DNA from: Strongylocentrotus droebachiensis
Taxonomy: Eukaryota; Echinodermata; Echinoidea; Camarodonta; Strongylocentrotidae
Assembly: GCA_035222895.1 (NCBI GenBank)
Contig: JAVYIG010005349.1
Location: 1-64,000, forward strand
DNA: 64,000 bases
Direction of reading: 5' to 3'
The notes under the pieces: generated by a model
Databases searched by the model: none
Told to the model about the DNA's origin: nothing
Seen by the model: only the letters and a program-made list of their open reading frames with translations
Program-made: the position numbers and the translations under genes
Shown: positions 19,367 to 31,529 of the stretch, piece by piece
Numbering within the stretch: position 1 is the first letter of the stretch
How the letters are laid out: every line of letters starts with the position of its first letter

Positions 19367-20634
19367 CATGCTGAAGTATAATATGTTTTCGTGTACGTTA
19401 AATTACTTTGAAATAGAAATTGCCTTCAAGGTATATGTACGGTGCCATGTCAAAAGAAAATAAATATCCGCTCTCTGGTAATTCATCTCATTTAATTGTT
19501 TAACTCCAGCACAGCGTTTTTCAACCGGGATGCCGCAAGAGAATCATTTGGAAAACGTTGATTTTGTAAAAAAAAATCAATTACCAGAAACGGTTAAAAT
19601 ATGTAATTACATGAGAAAATTAAAATTTGAAGATACTAAAGTGTCTTCCTTTCTCGCTCGCTGATAATATTTTGACAGCAAGGCAAATAATGGCAACGAG
19701 AGGCCCGAATATCCTCATATTCGTGTATCAAGGTCATGACCGAATATATCACTTTTTATTTATGTACATTCGGCGCCAAGGTGCCCGCATACAGTACTTT
19801 AAATAGTTTGTAGTGTGTGGATTATATACTAATTTGTTACCAGTTTGAAAATGTCTTCTCCTTTTTATTCTTAAATGTTCCCAAACGTGTGTGCATAGCG
19901 CTTGACGAGAGCCAGAGCCATGCAAAATTAATAGTCTGCAAAGACTTTGGGATTTGGGAGAAACTTTTCATTTCTTAAGAGGGTATCGTGACTAACAAAA
20001 AGTTAAAATAACGCTGCTCCAGAGAAATGTATTTTTATGCATTTTGAAAAGCGCTGGACAATTACCTAAAACTTACCTACAAATTAGCAACCGCACTGGC
20101 GTTGCATAAATTATAATAAAAGGGAAATGTGTAGTAATGAGGAAGACAACGTGCTATAGTACTTGAAAGAATATGGGTTCATGCAGGGGATCGTAGCCAT
20201 CTCTCACTGTGTCGGATCGTCTTTTGCTATTGAATCCTGATTGTCCACGGGGGGGAATTGTCCTCGGGGGGAATTGTCATCGGGGGGAATTGTCCTCGGA
20301 GGTAATTGTCATCGGGTGGTATTTGTCATCGGGGGGTAATTGTCATCGGGAGGTAATTGTCCTCGGGGGATAATTGTCCTAGGGGGTAATTGTCCTCGGG
20401 GGGGGGTAATTGTCCTCGGGGGGTAGTTGTCCTCGGGGGGTAATTGTCCTCGGGGGGTAATTCTCCGGGGGGTAATTTTCCGGGGGGGTTATTGTCCTTG
20501 GGGGGTAGTTGTCCTTGGGGGGTGATTCTCCGGGGGGTAATATTCCAGGGGTAATTGTCCTTTGGGGGTAGTTTTCCGGGGGGTAATTTTCCGGGGGGTG
20601 ATTGCCCAGGGGGTAATTGTCCTAGAATCTTCTT
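19367..20634 (+). repeat. 1.3-kb direct repeat, copy 1 (partner 29273-30593)
   Basis: From CTGAAGTATAATATGTTTTC to the minisatellite end TAATTGTCCTAGAATC, the sequence is nearly identical to 29273-30593. Differences are mainly point changes and small indels. The shared unique part is about 880 bp and the rest is the minisatellite. Matching ends suggest an interspersed element that carries the array, rather than a random segmental copy. Confidence 0.85.
20246..20632 (+). repeat. G-rich 17-bp minisatellite, copy 1
   Basis: About 22 units around CGGGGGGTAATTGTCCT, with variants (GGTAATTTTCC, GGTAGTTGTCC, GGTGATTCTCC). Each unit carries a G5-G8 run, so four adjacent runs could form G-quadruplexes. 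Long proline-rich translations on the other strand are artefacts of the repeat. Confidence 0.9.
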
Positions 20635-21235
20635 TTTCAATCTAATTGTCCTTTCATTTGTCTCTGTTTCTTTGTTTCACGTCACCATAGTTCAACATGC
20701 ATCAGAGTATTTGTTTTCCATCCCTCGTACACAAAGACATATATGCACATTTTTGTGTGAAAGCCTTTCACCCAAACATATACTATCTGTATTCCAAATA
20801 TTGTTAGTAAGCGAGCACATCATTATATTCACTCATCTCGTTGACAGGAATCATCCTGATTCAGCAGTTTTGCGAAACGTTAAGCAAAATAGTGGAAAAG
20901 GGACAGTTTGTTGAAGGCATCGTTTAACAATGTTACATCTAAGATGCATGTCCCTACGTGTTAACAGTGTCTGTGATATGGTGTGATATTGAAGCCCTAG
21001 AAAAATTGCGCTTCAAAATGATCATGAATTGCCTCAAAAAAGTAAAAATCTTTGAGTGGCAGGTTTTACCATACTCATTTTACCCAATAGACTGTAGTGT
21101 TATAACGACCGTTAGTATCCCTAACTAAAGGTTCATCTGTGAATTTTTTTAAAAGAAGCTAACTTCAACTGATTTGGGTAGGTATGGGTATGGACAACTA
21201 CCAAAAAAAAGGGAGGAGGTATGGGGGTTGGGGAG

Positions 21236-22060
21236 AATTTTTTATTAGAGGTCAAAGGTCAATGACCTCTGCCTAAATCAATTAAAATTGTATTTCAGCA
21301 ACAAAATATGGTATATAGATGATCTTGGTGTCAAAATGCATAGAATTACGAAAGAAGATGACATAGAATAACTACTGACCCTTAGAATAAAAATCTTGAC
21401 CTCCGAAAATGAGGTCAAAGGTCAAAAACTATTTTATCTCTAAAATATGTCATATTTATAACAGTAAAATTACCATATCATATAAAAATGAGCACAAACA
21501 AATCAAAGAGGCTAATTTCAACTTATTTTGGCGGATATGGGGGTATGGGGTTATTATTTATTCCAAGAGCAGAGCGGGAGGAGTAAATTTCCTTTCTGAG
21601 AGTCAAAGGTCATTGACCTTGCACTAAAACACAATACATTGTATCTCAGCAACAAAATAAGGTATATAGATGATATTGGTGTCAAACTGCACAGGATTAC
21701 GGACAAAGATGACATAGAATAACTACTGACCCTTAGAATAAAATCCTGACCTCCAAAAATGAGGTCAAATGTAAAAAATATACGTCTTATCAGTAAAATG
21801 TCCTATAAGTAACAGGGAAATGACGATAATATGTAAAAATGAGCACAAACAAATCGAAAAGGCTAATTTCAACTTAATGTGGCAGGAATGGAGGTTATTA
21901 TTTATTCTAAAAAGAGAGGAGGGGGAAATTTCCTTTTTGAGGGTCAAAGGTCATTGACCCTGCACTAAAACACTAGAAATTGTATTTCAGCAACAGCATG
22001 TTTTACATAGGCCTCGATGATCTTGGTGTCAAAATGCACAGAATTATACTGGGAGATAAA
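21236..22060 (+). repeat. 350-bp tandem repeats, left arm of inverted structure
   Basis: Landmarks recur with a period near 351 bp: ACTACTGACCCTTAGAATAA at 21373 and 21724, and AATGAGCACAAACAAATC at 21486 and 21838. Each unit has AGGTCAAAGGTCA-like sequence. The whole block recurs inverted at 26100-26900. It is non-coding. Confidence 0.8.
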
Positions 22061-24042
22061 CTGGCGGCTCTGTTTTTTTAAACTGTAACAGTTCTCCTTG
22101 GATCAGATATAGACCTAATCAATTTCTGTATAACTTGCAGGAATTATGAATATGTGTCCTATCTGTGAAATGTAAACGTTAGCCGTGTCCTAGTATTCAC
22201 ACTCTCAATCTCTATCTTTTCCCTCTCCCCTCCTCCCCATCCCTTTCTTTCTCTCCCCATCCCCTCCCTCTCTCAATCTCTCTCAATCTCTCTTTTATTT
22301 ATTTTTTGTTATGTATACCTTTTTAATAGTTTTGCGGGACTTCTGTAGATTATGTTGATCCGTAATCATTTGAGGTAAGCTCTGCTCCAGGATGAGGAAA
22401 GAAAGATCAAGAGAGTTCAAAATAACAGGAAATAGCACCCACCTCTTATCCGGCCTAGGCCCATTTTGTCATAAGATAAGACCAAAATATGTGATTGCCA
22501 GATGATTTTCTTTGAAAGCAACACGGATTTGGTTCTTCTATGATTATAAACACAACGATATAGTTGTTCATATATATCTTATGTATTTTTACAATGTGTG
22601 ACCAAGACAATTTTCCATGTGTTCTCGTGAATTTGGATGAATACAAAGAATTTAATTTAATTTGATTTAATTTTATAAAATGAATTAACACAAAAATGAA
22701 GCCAATAAACAATAAATATCAATAACAATGTAATATAAAGTCACAGTTCAGTTGCACAATCATAAAAAGCATGCAAACATGTTGAATATACATACATCTT
22801 CTGCACTTGAATCACGGGTTCTCCTCCTCTTCCGCCTGCTACATCGGGTGGCCATGTCTCGGGTACTACCCTCTACTGAAATAAAATATAGATATAAATG
22901 GGAAAACCTCTTTTTGATACAAGAAATACATGAACCCATTGATTTACATTAATTATTTTCGGTTGTGAAAGTTTATCAGAAAAACACTGGGAAAAAGAAA
23001 AAAAATATTTATATTTTGTAGTAAGTGATCACACAACCCGCTCCCCCCCCCCCACCCCTCACTGAACGAAATATTGTTCTGCGCGATTTTCACATTTTCG
23101 GGGTCAAATACGCAAACAAGTTTATGCTCACTACCTCCCCCCTCCCCCCCCCCCCCCGCCACTGGAGGATAAGGCCATGAAAACAGGAAAATAAGTGATT
23201 CACAGAAATTCAGAATGTGTCTTTTTTAATAAAGGTATTTGTCCCATTTGCAGTCCTAAAAAATGACAATGTTTAATTCCAATGGCATTTGAAAGGTAAT
23301 ACTGATTTAGAACTTCTTTCAAAAGGAAAGGGCTGGAAAATGTCTTTTGTGGGAAAATAACGACGATTTGTTGTCAAATCGACATAAGGGACTGCTATCA
23401 CTTATGTAAATAGTCTGATTTTCAGACCCTTGTATGTTTTGTGCTGCGCAAAGATTCAATCAGCTTGATTTTGGCCATTACAAGAAGTGGGTTATTGATG
23501 TAGACAAATGATACATGTACCTGTTACAGCTCATTTTATGTATTTTATTACCAAAGAAAAAAAAATGTCAGTCACACGTCACTCAGTAGTGTCTGACAGT
23601 GAAGTCTAGGAGGTAAACGGTTTCCTTGCATAAATTGAATACTAGGACACTGCTAACGTTTAAAATTCACAAGTAGGACATATATGACATATTCATGATT
23701 CCTGCAATGTTCTACATAATTTGATGTTGGCTGCAAAAGTCTTTAAGGTAGCATAATTCCATTCGATTTTCTCAGGGCTCTATACAGGGGGCCATCAATA
23801 GTCTATTTCTAGTATTATTCTGCTATTTAATCACTTACATTTTACTTTTTACTTAATATAATATATTATATATAATATTTTTTCCATAATTACCAGGGTG
23901 GGGCTAAAAACTTGTAATGACGCGCGCGATCACTTATCCCAGCCGGTTTGGAAAACGGGCACATGCCCGGTGCCAGGTGTATCTCCGGTTTGTTGGTGTA
24001 TGATCATATTAATATCCCCGATTTCCCGGCATAATAATACAC
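22061..24042. mobile_element. 2-kb insertion splitting the left arm
   Basis: The 70 bp around GATGATCTTGGTGTCAAAAT and GAATTATACTGGGAGATAAA is found both at 21997-22063 and at 24046-24117. The right arm (26000-26100) has it once. The insert holds a CT-rich stretch (22200-22300), sequence with C tracts near 23045 and 23143, and the inverted copy of the 9960 repeat. No gene is recognised within it. Confidence 0.55.
23250..23745 (+). repeat. Inverted copy of the 9960-10495 repeat
   Basis: Contains GCCATTACAAGAAGTGGGTT and TTCATGATTCCTGCAATGTT, the inverse of the 9960-10495 landmarks. It lies inside the 22061-24042 insertion. Confidence 0.7.
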
Positions 24043-24239
24043 TCAGCAACATCATGTTTTACATAGGCCGTGATGATCTTGGTGTCAAAATGCACAGAAT
24101 TATACTGGGAGATAAACAAAATATGACATGGATTCTTCACCACCAAAATATGAGGTTGAAGGACATAAAATGAGCAGAGGGGGGTGGGGGGGGGGGGGGG
24201 GGTAAAGTTCATTAGTGTCATTTAGTTTGTGTATGTAAA

Positions 24240-24642
24240 GTATATGTACAATTTGCAGACACTACTCACAACTTAGAACTTACAGTAACTATTGGCAACA
24301 GAATACAAATTAATAATACTTCAGTCTGTACCCTATTCATCGCTACCAATAACTTCTTCTGCATCTATGCTTTCTGTTCCATTGGAGCATTGTCCACAGC
24401 ACACTTAACATGCAGATATACATGACATGCCAGCGTTCATACAGCTGCATTTCATGTTTTGACACTGCCTTTCCCCTTCTTTGCAGTTGCAACAAATTCC
24501 TTTAAGAAGGTTGTATGGCGCGATACCAACATACAGCATCTTTGGTTTAAGTTTTCTGTTGGAATCTAACTCCCATCCTTTTCCTTTGGGATCAAGAAAA
24601 GAGGTGTCAAGATGCTTCCATACCACAACTTAAAGATGGGTT
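24240..24642 (-). pseudogene. Inverted, broken copy of the CXC-domain transposon protein
   Basis: On the minus strand it encodes VWKHLDTSFLDPKGKGWELD, followed by the cysteine-rich CCNCKEG, MKCSCMNAGMSC and CISAC, then a stop. It is the near-identical inverse of 25508-25920. The stop cuts off the final CGHC segment that the + strand copy retains. The two copies form the innermost arms of the inverted structure. Confidence 0.7.
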
Positions 24643-24904
24643 ACTATTATTTCAGGAGAGGAGTTTGGTGCACCTTGCAGGCTTGCAGAGACTCCTGTAT
24701 ACAACAGAGAAAGTGATGTCGACTCTAATTAAGAACCAGTGGCATTGCATAGAATAATTGACTGCCTGAGGATATGTAGAACATATAATATTTTTAAAAA
24801 CAGCAGAGCTGACTGGCTGTCCAATTTATTAACACGAGAATAGTATTAACAAACAATCGAGACTTAACTCTGGAACACTCCTGTAAATTAACAAAATTAC
24901 CGAG

Positions 24905-25072
24905 ATGGATATATGTGAAATATGTAATGAGGACTTTTCAGAATCAGGAAAGCTTCAGATGTTGCACAGAAAGGGATATGAGAATCTAATAAAGCAGTGT
25001 AAACGTATCAACAACTCTTCATTATTAGAGCGATTGGAACGAAAATGGACAAGCAACACTCCTATGGTATAG
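24905..25072 (+). pseudogene. N-terminal fragment of a transposon protein (55 aa)
   Basis: ATG at 24905 starts MDICEICNEDFSESGKLQML, and TAG at 25070-25072 ends it after 55 residues. A short N-terminal CxxC motif followed by a KGxExLIK-like helix is, from general familiarity, common at the start of large uncharacterised invertebrate transposon-associated proteins with a C-terminal CXC domain. The middle of such a protein is absent here. It sits in the spacer between the inverted arms, upstream of the CXC relic in the same orientation. Confidence 0.45.
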
Positions 25073-25390
25073 TCTCTCGTAGATGCCGAAACCTTTTCTT
25101 GCAAAATGAGATGTAGCATAGGCGTATCCACTGTACTCATTTGTATTTCCAAGCAGGCTTTGATGGTCTTTACGACATTTGTAGCATAGACAAAGAAGAG
25201 TGCCTCTTCAAGTACGGCTGGTCTGGAAATACACTGTTTTATGCATTCATGGACATACCAAATGTGCTCTCTACAAATGCAGATTTCCTACCAGTGTCAT
25301 TACTGCATTCACAAGTAACACTTTAACCGACTCCACAATTCAAACAGCTGGGATAAAAGTAATGCAGATCGCATAATTATGGCTCTGTGA

Positions 25391-25825
25391 TACTCCCCTA
25401 GAAAATTCTTGCCTATGAAGTTCAAGAAGCAAGCAGCCAAAGGCAAAATCGATCCTGACCGCCTCCTACCAACGGAAGATGCAACAGCTCAACATTTCCT
25501 TTGTGACCATCTTTAAGTTGTGGTATGGAAGCATCTTGACACCTCTTTTCTTGATCCCAAAGGAAAAGGATGGGAGTTAGATTCCAACAGAAAACTCAAA
25601 CCAAAGATGCTGTATGTTGGTATCGCGCCATACAACCTTCTCAAAGGAATTTGTTGCAACTGCAAAGAAGGGGAGAGGCAGTGTCAAAACATGAAATGCA
25701 GCTGTATGAACGCTGACATGTCATGTATATCTGCACGTGGAGTGTGCTGTGGACATTGCTCCAATGGAACAGAAAGCATAGATGCAGAAGAAGTTATTGG
25801 TAGCGATGAAGAGGATACAGACTGA
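25391..25825 (+). pseudogene. CXC-domain (Tesmin-like cysteine-rich) transposon protein relic
   Basis: An open frame runs YSPRKFLPMKFKKQAAKGKI to DATAQHFLCDHL, then a TAA (25514-25516). The same frame continues VVVWKHLDTSFLDPKGKGW and the cysteine-rich end CCNCKEGERQCQNMKCSCMN, then MSC and CCGHC, with an acidic tail and stop at 25825. The spacing of cysteines resembles a CXC domain, as found in DNA-binding Tesmin/TSO1 proteins and in transposon-encoded proteins. The stop shows it is not intact. A standalone 101-residue product from an internal ATG would be possible but is not supported. Confidence 0.6.
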
Positions 25826-25925
25826 ATTATTATTTATTTGTATTCTGTTGCCAATAGTTACTGTAAGTTCTAAGTTGTGAGTAGTATCTACAAGTTGTAC
25901 ATATACTTTGCATAAACAAACTAAT

Positions 25926-26985
25926 TGACACTAATGAACTTTAACCTCCCCCCCCCCCCTCTGCTTATTTTGTCCTTCAACCTCGTATTTTGGTGCCAGG
26001 TGAAGAATTCATTTCATATTTTGTTTATATCCCAGTATAATTCTGTGCATTTTGACACCAAGATCATCGAGGCCTATGTAAAACATGCTGTTGCTGATAC
26101 ATAATTTCTAGTGTTTTAGTGCAGGGTCAATGACCTTTGACCCTCAAAAAGGAAATTTCCCCCTCCTCCTCTCTTTTAGGAATAAATAATAACCCCCATT
26201 CCCGACACATTAAGTTGAAATTAGCCTTTTCGATTTGTTAGTGCTCATTTTTACACAATATCGTCATTTTCCTGTTAGTAATAGGACATTTTAGTGATAA
26301 AACGTATATTTTGTACCTTTGACCTCATTTTTGGAGGTCAGGATTTTATTCCAAGGGTCAGTAGTTATTCAATGTCATCTTCTTTCGTAATCCTGTGCAT
26401 TTTGACAGCAAAATCATCTATATACCTTATTTTGTTGCTGAGATACAATGTATAGTGTTTTAGTGCAAGGTCAATGACCTTTGACCCTCAGAAAGGAAAT
26501 TTACCCCCCGCTCTGCTCTTGGAATAAATAATAACCCCCATACCCCCATATCCGCCAAAATAAGTTGAAATTACCCTCTTTGATTTGTTTGTGCTCATTT
26601 GTATATGATATGGTAATTTTACTGTTATAAATATGAAATTTTAGAGATAAAATAGTTTTTTGACCTTTGACCTCATTTTCGGAGGCCAAGATTTTATTCT
26701 AAGGGTCGGTAGTTATTCTATGTCATCTTCTCTCGTAATTCTGTGCATTTTGACACCAAGATCATCTATATACCATATTTTATTGCTGAAATACAATTTT
26801 AATTGATTTAGGCAGAGGTCATTGACCTTTGACCTCTAATGAAAAATTCTCCCCAACCCCCATACCTCCTCCCTTTTTTTTGGTAGTTGTCTATACCCAT
26901 ACCTACCCAAATCAGTTGAAATTAGCTTCTTTCAAAAAATTTCACAGATTGGCTCAATATGTGGCTAATTTAGGGTTACTACGTT
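25926..26985 (-). repeat. Right arm of inverted structure with 350-bp tandem repeats
   Basis: The inverse of 24050-24240 and 21150-22060, without the 2-kb insertion. It has the same AGGTCAAAGGTCA-like motifs, inverted, at about 26128, 26318, 26470, 26662 and 26817. It ends near AAATTAGCTTCTTTCAAAAA, corresponding to 21145-21165 in the left arm. Confidence 0.75.
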
Positions 26986-27379
26986 AGGAAAACACAAAAT
27001 GAAATTTCGATTTTCTATCATAAATATCTTGATAATCAGACAGGCGATCAGCTTGACAAAGTCATGGGATTCCTGACTGAACTAAAGGTGTATAATTATC
27101 ATTACAGCGTGAGCTAAATCCAGGATTTTGATACAGAATCTGAGACAAAGATACCATTGCAATCCTTAAGGCATACATATCATTTCGATATAGAATATAA
27201 TAAATAAGGTTACATTCGGGGACCATACTGCCCGAATCATGGCGAAATTCGGGCAGTGAGAAATAGAGAAAGGAAGAAAGAGATAAAGACATACAGAATA
27301 AGATATGGATCACATTTCTTTTCATGTAGTCAGGGCCTAATCTATCTGTAAACTTTCATATAAGGGCATGGATTTTTTT

Positions 27380-28095
27380 TTCTTCATACTAAACCAACCC
27401 ATATCGACCCATATCCATATCGATTACTGTAATTCTTCTCTTTCTGGCCTCCCTCAGTCACATCTAGTCCCACTTCAAAGGGTACAGAATAGCGCTGCTC
27501 GGCTTGTGACTCTCTCGCGTAAATCAGAGCACATAACTCCAATATTGAACTCACTACATTGGCTTAAAATTCACCACCGCATATCCTTCAAAATTCTTCT
27601 CCTGTGCTACAAAGCTATCAATGGCTTAGCCCCCTCTTACCTTTCCGATCTCATATCCTTACGTTCCCGTACGTCTTCACGAACACTTCGTCCATCTTCC
27701 ACATTATTGTTAACTCCTGGACCCCGCACTAACACCCGGTATGGTGACCGCGCCTTTTCGGTTATTGCCCCCGCTCTCTGGAACAAACTGCCCGCCTTTA
27801 TTCACTGCGCCCCCTCTGTATCTCAATTCAAATCTCTACTCAAAACCTATCTTTTCAAATTGTAAATTGCAGTTGTGCGTCGGTCAATGGAGGTGCGCAC
27901 CATATTTGTCTTTATTTAGTTGATTGCCACTGTTTTTCTTACCTTATCTATGTTACTTTTGTATTTTTGCTTTTTCTTCTAATTTAATTCTACGGGTTAT
28001 AGTCTTCTCCTAATCAGAACACTGTGCGCTTAGAAACATCAGTATTTTAGCGCCTAATAAATGTTATGTATTATTTATTATTATTATTATTAACC
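27380..28095 (+). pseudogene. LINE 3' end: reverse transcriptase C-terminus and tail
   Basis: From DYCNSSLSGLPQSHLVPLQR through NSAARLVTLSRK and HWLKIHHRISFKILLLCYK to ALWNKLPAFIHCAPSVSQFK and KTYLFKL, this is the standard C-terminal region of Jockey/CR1/RTE-like non-LTR reverse transcriptases, following the thumb. The frame ends at 27865. An untranslated 3' tail with TTAGAAACATC and TTAGCGCCTAATAAATG leads into ATTATTATTATTATT. The 5' part is missing (5' truncation is usual for LINEs). The coding part retained is intact, so the insertion is young. Confidence 0.85.
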
Positions 28096-28510
28096 TTGTA
28101 CACAGAAAAATGACCTTCATGTACATACAATGTGCAGCTTACCTTAATTACTAGTGCCTTGCGATTTGAACCCTTCGTAATGTGAAGTCAGAAAGAAATT
28201 TGTTCATCTAGATGTTCCTTTAATCTCATTGATACTGTCTGAAGAAGATCAATTCATCCAACCTTTTGTAATATATGCATTAGGTGCAAATCAAGATGGC
28301 GTCTAGTTGTATGCCAATCTACGTCAGTGGTGCTCACTTGCCACTGATTGGCTCACAAATTTACAGGATGTTTTCACTCATGCATGCATACAGTGCATGA
28401 ATATGGCAAGGAGGGAATAATTAATTGTATGAGCGTTGACAACCGATATGCTCCGTTGCTCTTTGTGAATAGATTAATATCCCCTTTCTCCCTCTACCAC
28501 TCTTCTACCT
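28096..28510. other. No gene recognised
   Basis: Mixed sequence between the LINE tail and a CT-rich microsatellite. No domain, RNA gene or repeat was identified. Confidence 0.4.
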
Positions 28511-28830
28511 TTCATCTATCATCATCCACCTTTCTCTCTCTCTCTCTCTCTCTCTCTCGCTCTCTTCCCCCCTCTCTCTCTATTTGTCGATCCATCTCCC
28601 CCTCTCTCTCACTCTCTCTATCTTTCGATCCATCCCTCCTCTCTCCCTCTGTCTCTATATATATATATCTATCTTTCCATCCACCTTCCCCTGTCACTCT
28701 CTCCTCACCTCTCTCTCTCTCTCTCTTCCTCCTTTTCTCTGTCTCTCTTACTCCATTTATCTATCTTTCTCTCTCTCTCTCTATTAATTCCTTTCTCTCT
28801 CTGTCCCCACTACCTCACACTCTCATGTTA
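28511..28830. repeat. CT-rich microsatellite
   Basis: Long TCTCTC tracts with embedded TATATATATA and TCTATC variants. Long open frames here (serine- and leucine-rich on one strand, arginine- and glutamate-rich on the other) come from the repeat. Confidence 0.9.
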
Positions 28831-29272
28831 GTAATTTTTCTTCCGCTATCAACTGTCTCTACCCCCATCCATTCTTTGGAACTTCTTTTTTAGGTAATTT
28901 TCTTCCAACTGTCTCTAATTTTGATATTTTCTGCTGAAATGCTAAATAATTGATACCATTTAGATTTTGAAGACACTTTTCGAGCATAAGGCCAGTTTTC
29001 CATTGACAAAGATGCTCATAACCAGTAGAAGATTGCATGATGAATCCACAGCACAAGAAGTATATTCATCTGCTAAATTTATACCATTTTTGTTCTCCAT
29101 TCGGTAATTTCAAACTGATTAATGTCTTTTCAAATATTCCCCAAATGAGATGGCAATGCATACGTGTGAACAAAAATGTCGGGTTACTGTATTCCAAACG
29201 AAGATTGACAGTACCTGTTCATAATCGTCTTCTAGCAAACTGTCTCTGGATTCCCATGGTTTCCGAAATAAC

Positions 29273-30593
29273 TCATGCTGAAGTATAATATGTTTTCGTG
29301 TACGTTAAATTATTTTGAAATAGAAATTGCCTTCAAGTTTTATGTACGGTGCCATGTCAAAAGAAAATAAATATCCGCTCTCTGGTAATTCATCTCATTT
29401 GATTTTGTAACGCCAGCACAGCGTTTTTCAACCGGGGTGCCGCAAGAGAATGATTTGGAAAACGTTGATTTTGTAAAAAAAAATCAAATACCAGAAACGG
29501 TTAAAATATGTAATTACATGAGAAAATAATTTATTTGAAGATACTAAAGTGTCTTCCTTCTTCGCTCGCTGACAATATTTTGACAGCAAGGTAAATAAAG
29601 GCAACGAGAGGCCCGAATATCCTCAAATTCGTGTATCAAGATCATGAACGAATATATCACTTTTTATTTATGTACATTTGGCGGCAAGGTGCCCGCATAC
29701 AGTACTTTAAATAGTTTCTAGTGTGTGGATTACAAACTAATTTTTTTACCAGTTTGAAAATGTCTTCTCTTTTTTATTCTTAAATGTGCCCATACGTGTG
29801 TGCATAGCACTTGACGAGAGCCAGAGTCTTGCAAAGTTAATAATCTGTAAAGACTTTGGGATTTGGGAGAAACTTTTCATTTCTTAAGAGGGTACCGTGA
29901 CAAACAAAAAGTTAAAATAGCGCTGCTCCAGAGAAATGTATTTTTATGCATTTTGAAAAGTGCTGGACAATTACCTAAAACTTACATCCTTCGTGGAAAT
30001 TAGCAACCGCACTGGCGTTGCATAAATTATAATAAAAGGGAAATGAGGAAGACAACGTGCTATAGTACTTGAAAGAATATGGGTTCATGCAGGGGATCGT
30101 AGCCATCTCTCAATGTGTCGGATCTTCTTTTGCTATAGAATCCTGATTGTCCACGGGGGAATTGTCATCGGGGGGAATTGTCCTCGGGGGGTAATTATCA
30201 TCGGGGGGTAGTTGTCCTCGGGGGGTAATTGTCCTTGGAGGTAAATGTCATCGGGTGGTATTTGTCATCGGGGGGTAATTGTCCTCGGGAGGTAATTGTC
30301 CTCGGGAGGTAATTGTCCTCGGGGGATAATTGTCCTAGGGGGTAATTGTCCTCGGGGGGGGGGGCGTAATTGTCCTAGGGGGTAATTGTCCTCGGGGGGT
30401 AGTTATCCTCGGGGGGTAATTCTCCGGGGGGTAATTTTCCGGGGGGTAATTGTCCTTCGGGGGTAGTTGTCCTTGGGGGGTGATTCTCCGGGGGGTAATA
30501 TTCCAGGGGGTAATTGTCTTTTTGGGGGTAGTTTTCCGGGGGGTAATTTTCCGGGGGGGTGATTGCCCAGGGGGTAATTGTCCTAGAATCCCC
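29273..30593 (+). repeat. 1.3-kb direct repeat, copy 2 (partner 19367-20634)
   Basis: Begins CTGAAGTATAATATGTTTTC and ends TAATTGTCCTAGAATC like copy 1, with the same order of unique and minisatellite parts. It lacks a few bases around 30040 and has an additional TCCTTCGTGG near 29986. The minisatellite is at 30156-30592. Confidence 0.85.
30156..30592 (+). repeat. G-rich 17-bp minisatellite, copy 2
   Basis: About 25 units of the CGGGGGGTAATTGTCCT type in an order similar to the array at 20246, with several extra units near the start. Confidence 0.9.
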
Positions 30594-30720
30594 CTATATA
30601 TATATCTCTCTCTATTTCTCCCCCTCGCTCTCTATTTCTGTCTCCCCCCCCCCTCTCCCCCCTCTCTCTCTCTCTGTATGTTTTACTCCCCATATTCTAT
30701 CACATACCCTTCTCTCTCTA
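30594..30720. repeat. TA and CT microsatellite
   Basis: TATATATATATCTCTCTCTA followed by C and CT tracts, directly abutting the end of the minisatellite. Confidence 0.85.
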
Positions 30721-31204
30721 TCTCGCTTCTTCTTGCCCCCTCCTTATTGTAACCTGGTAAAAATCGAGCATATCTTACCTCAGTTAATATACTCCAATAT
30801 CAAAGAAAAAGCTTCAGGCACCATGCATGGCTCGACGGGTTCCGTATAGTGACTATCTATACGCGTGTGGCGATCACTACGTCAATCCAATCCGAAAATG
30901 GTACACGAAGTGGGATTCCCCAATTCGTAGTATTTTGTCAAGACCCTTGATATGAAGCATAATTAACACACACACAACACAATTTTTTCCCGGATATCTA
31001 GCGACTCTCCAGTGTAACACTTTACACGCAATTTGCTATAAACATGTTGGTCAATTATTTTATAAATCATAATAATAGTATGATTACAATGGTGGTGATG
31101 ATAATACAATACTAATAACAAAAAAAATAAAAATAATAATAATAATGATAAAGCTAGTGATAATAATAATAATTATAGAAAAACACAATAATAATATGAA
31201 TATC

Positions 31205-31515
31205 AATCATAATAATACGAAATAGAAGGAGTGAAAGAAGAAGAAGAAGAAGAAAGAGAAGGAGTAGGAGAAGAAGAAGAAGAAGAATGAGAAGAAGTAG
31301 GAGAAGAAGAAGAAGAAGAATGAGAAGAAGTAGAAGAAAAAAAGTAGGAGAAAAGGAAGAAGACGAAGAAAGAAAAGGAGTAGAACAGGAAGAAGAAGAA
31401 GAAGGAATAGAAGAAGAAAAGAAGAAAGAGTAGAAGAAGAAGAAGAAGAAGAAGAAGAAGAAGAAGAGAGAGGTGTAGAAGAAAAAGAAGAAGAAAGAGA
31501 AGGAGTAGAAGAAAA
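31205..31515. repeat. GAA-rich microsatellite
   Basis: (GAA)n with AGA, GGA and TAG variants over 310 bp, preceded by AAT-type repeats at 31080-31200. Serine/leucine/phenylalanine-rich open frames on the minus strand are artefacts. Long GAA tracts are purine mirror repeats and can form triplex DNA. Confidence 0.9.
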
Positions 31516-31529
31516 AGTTGCACTATATA

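Noticed and set aside
28348..28893. 181-residue serine/leucine-rich open frame
   Set aside because: It lies over a CT microsatellite. Open frames exist in several phases because the repeat lacks stop codons.
31203..31523. 106-residue leucine/serine/phenylalanine-rich frame on the minus strand
   Set aside because: A product of the GAA repeat, with no start context, splice sites or domain.
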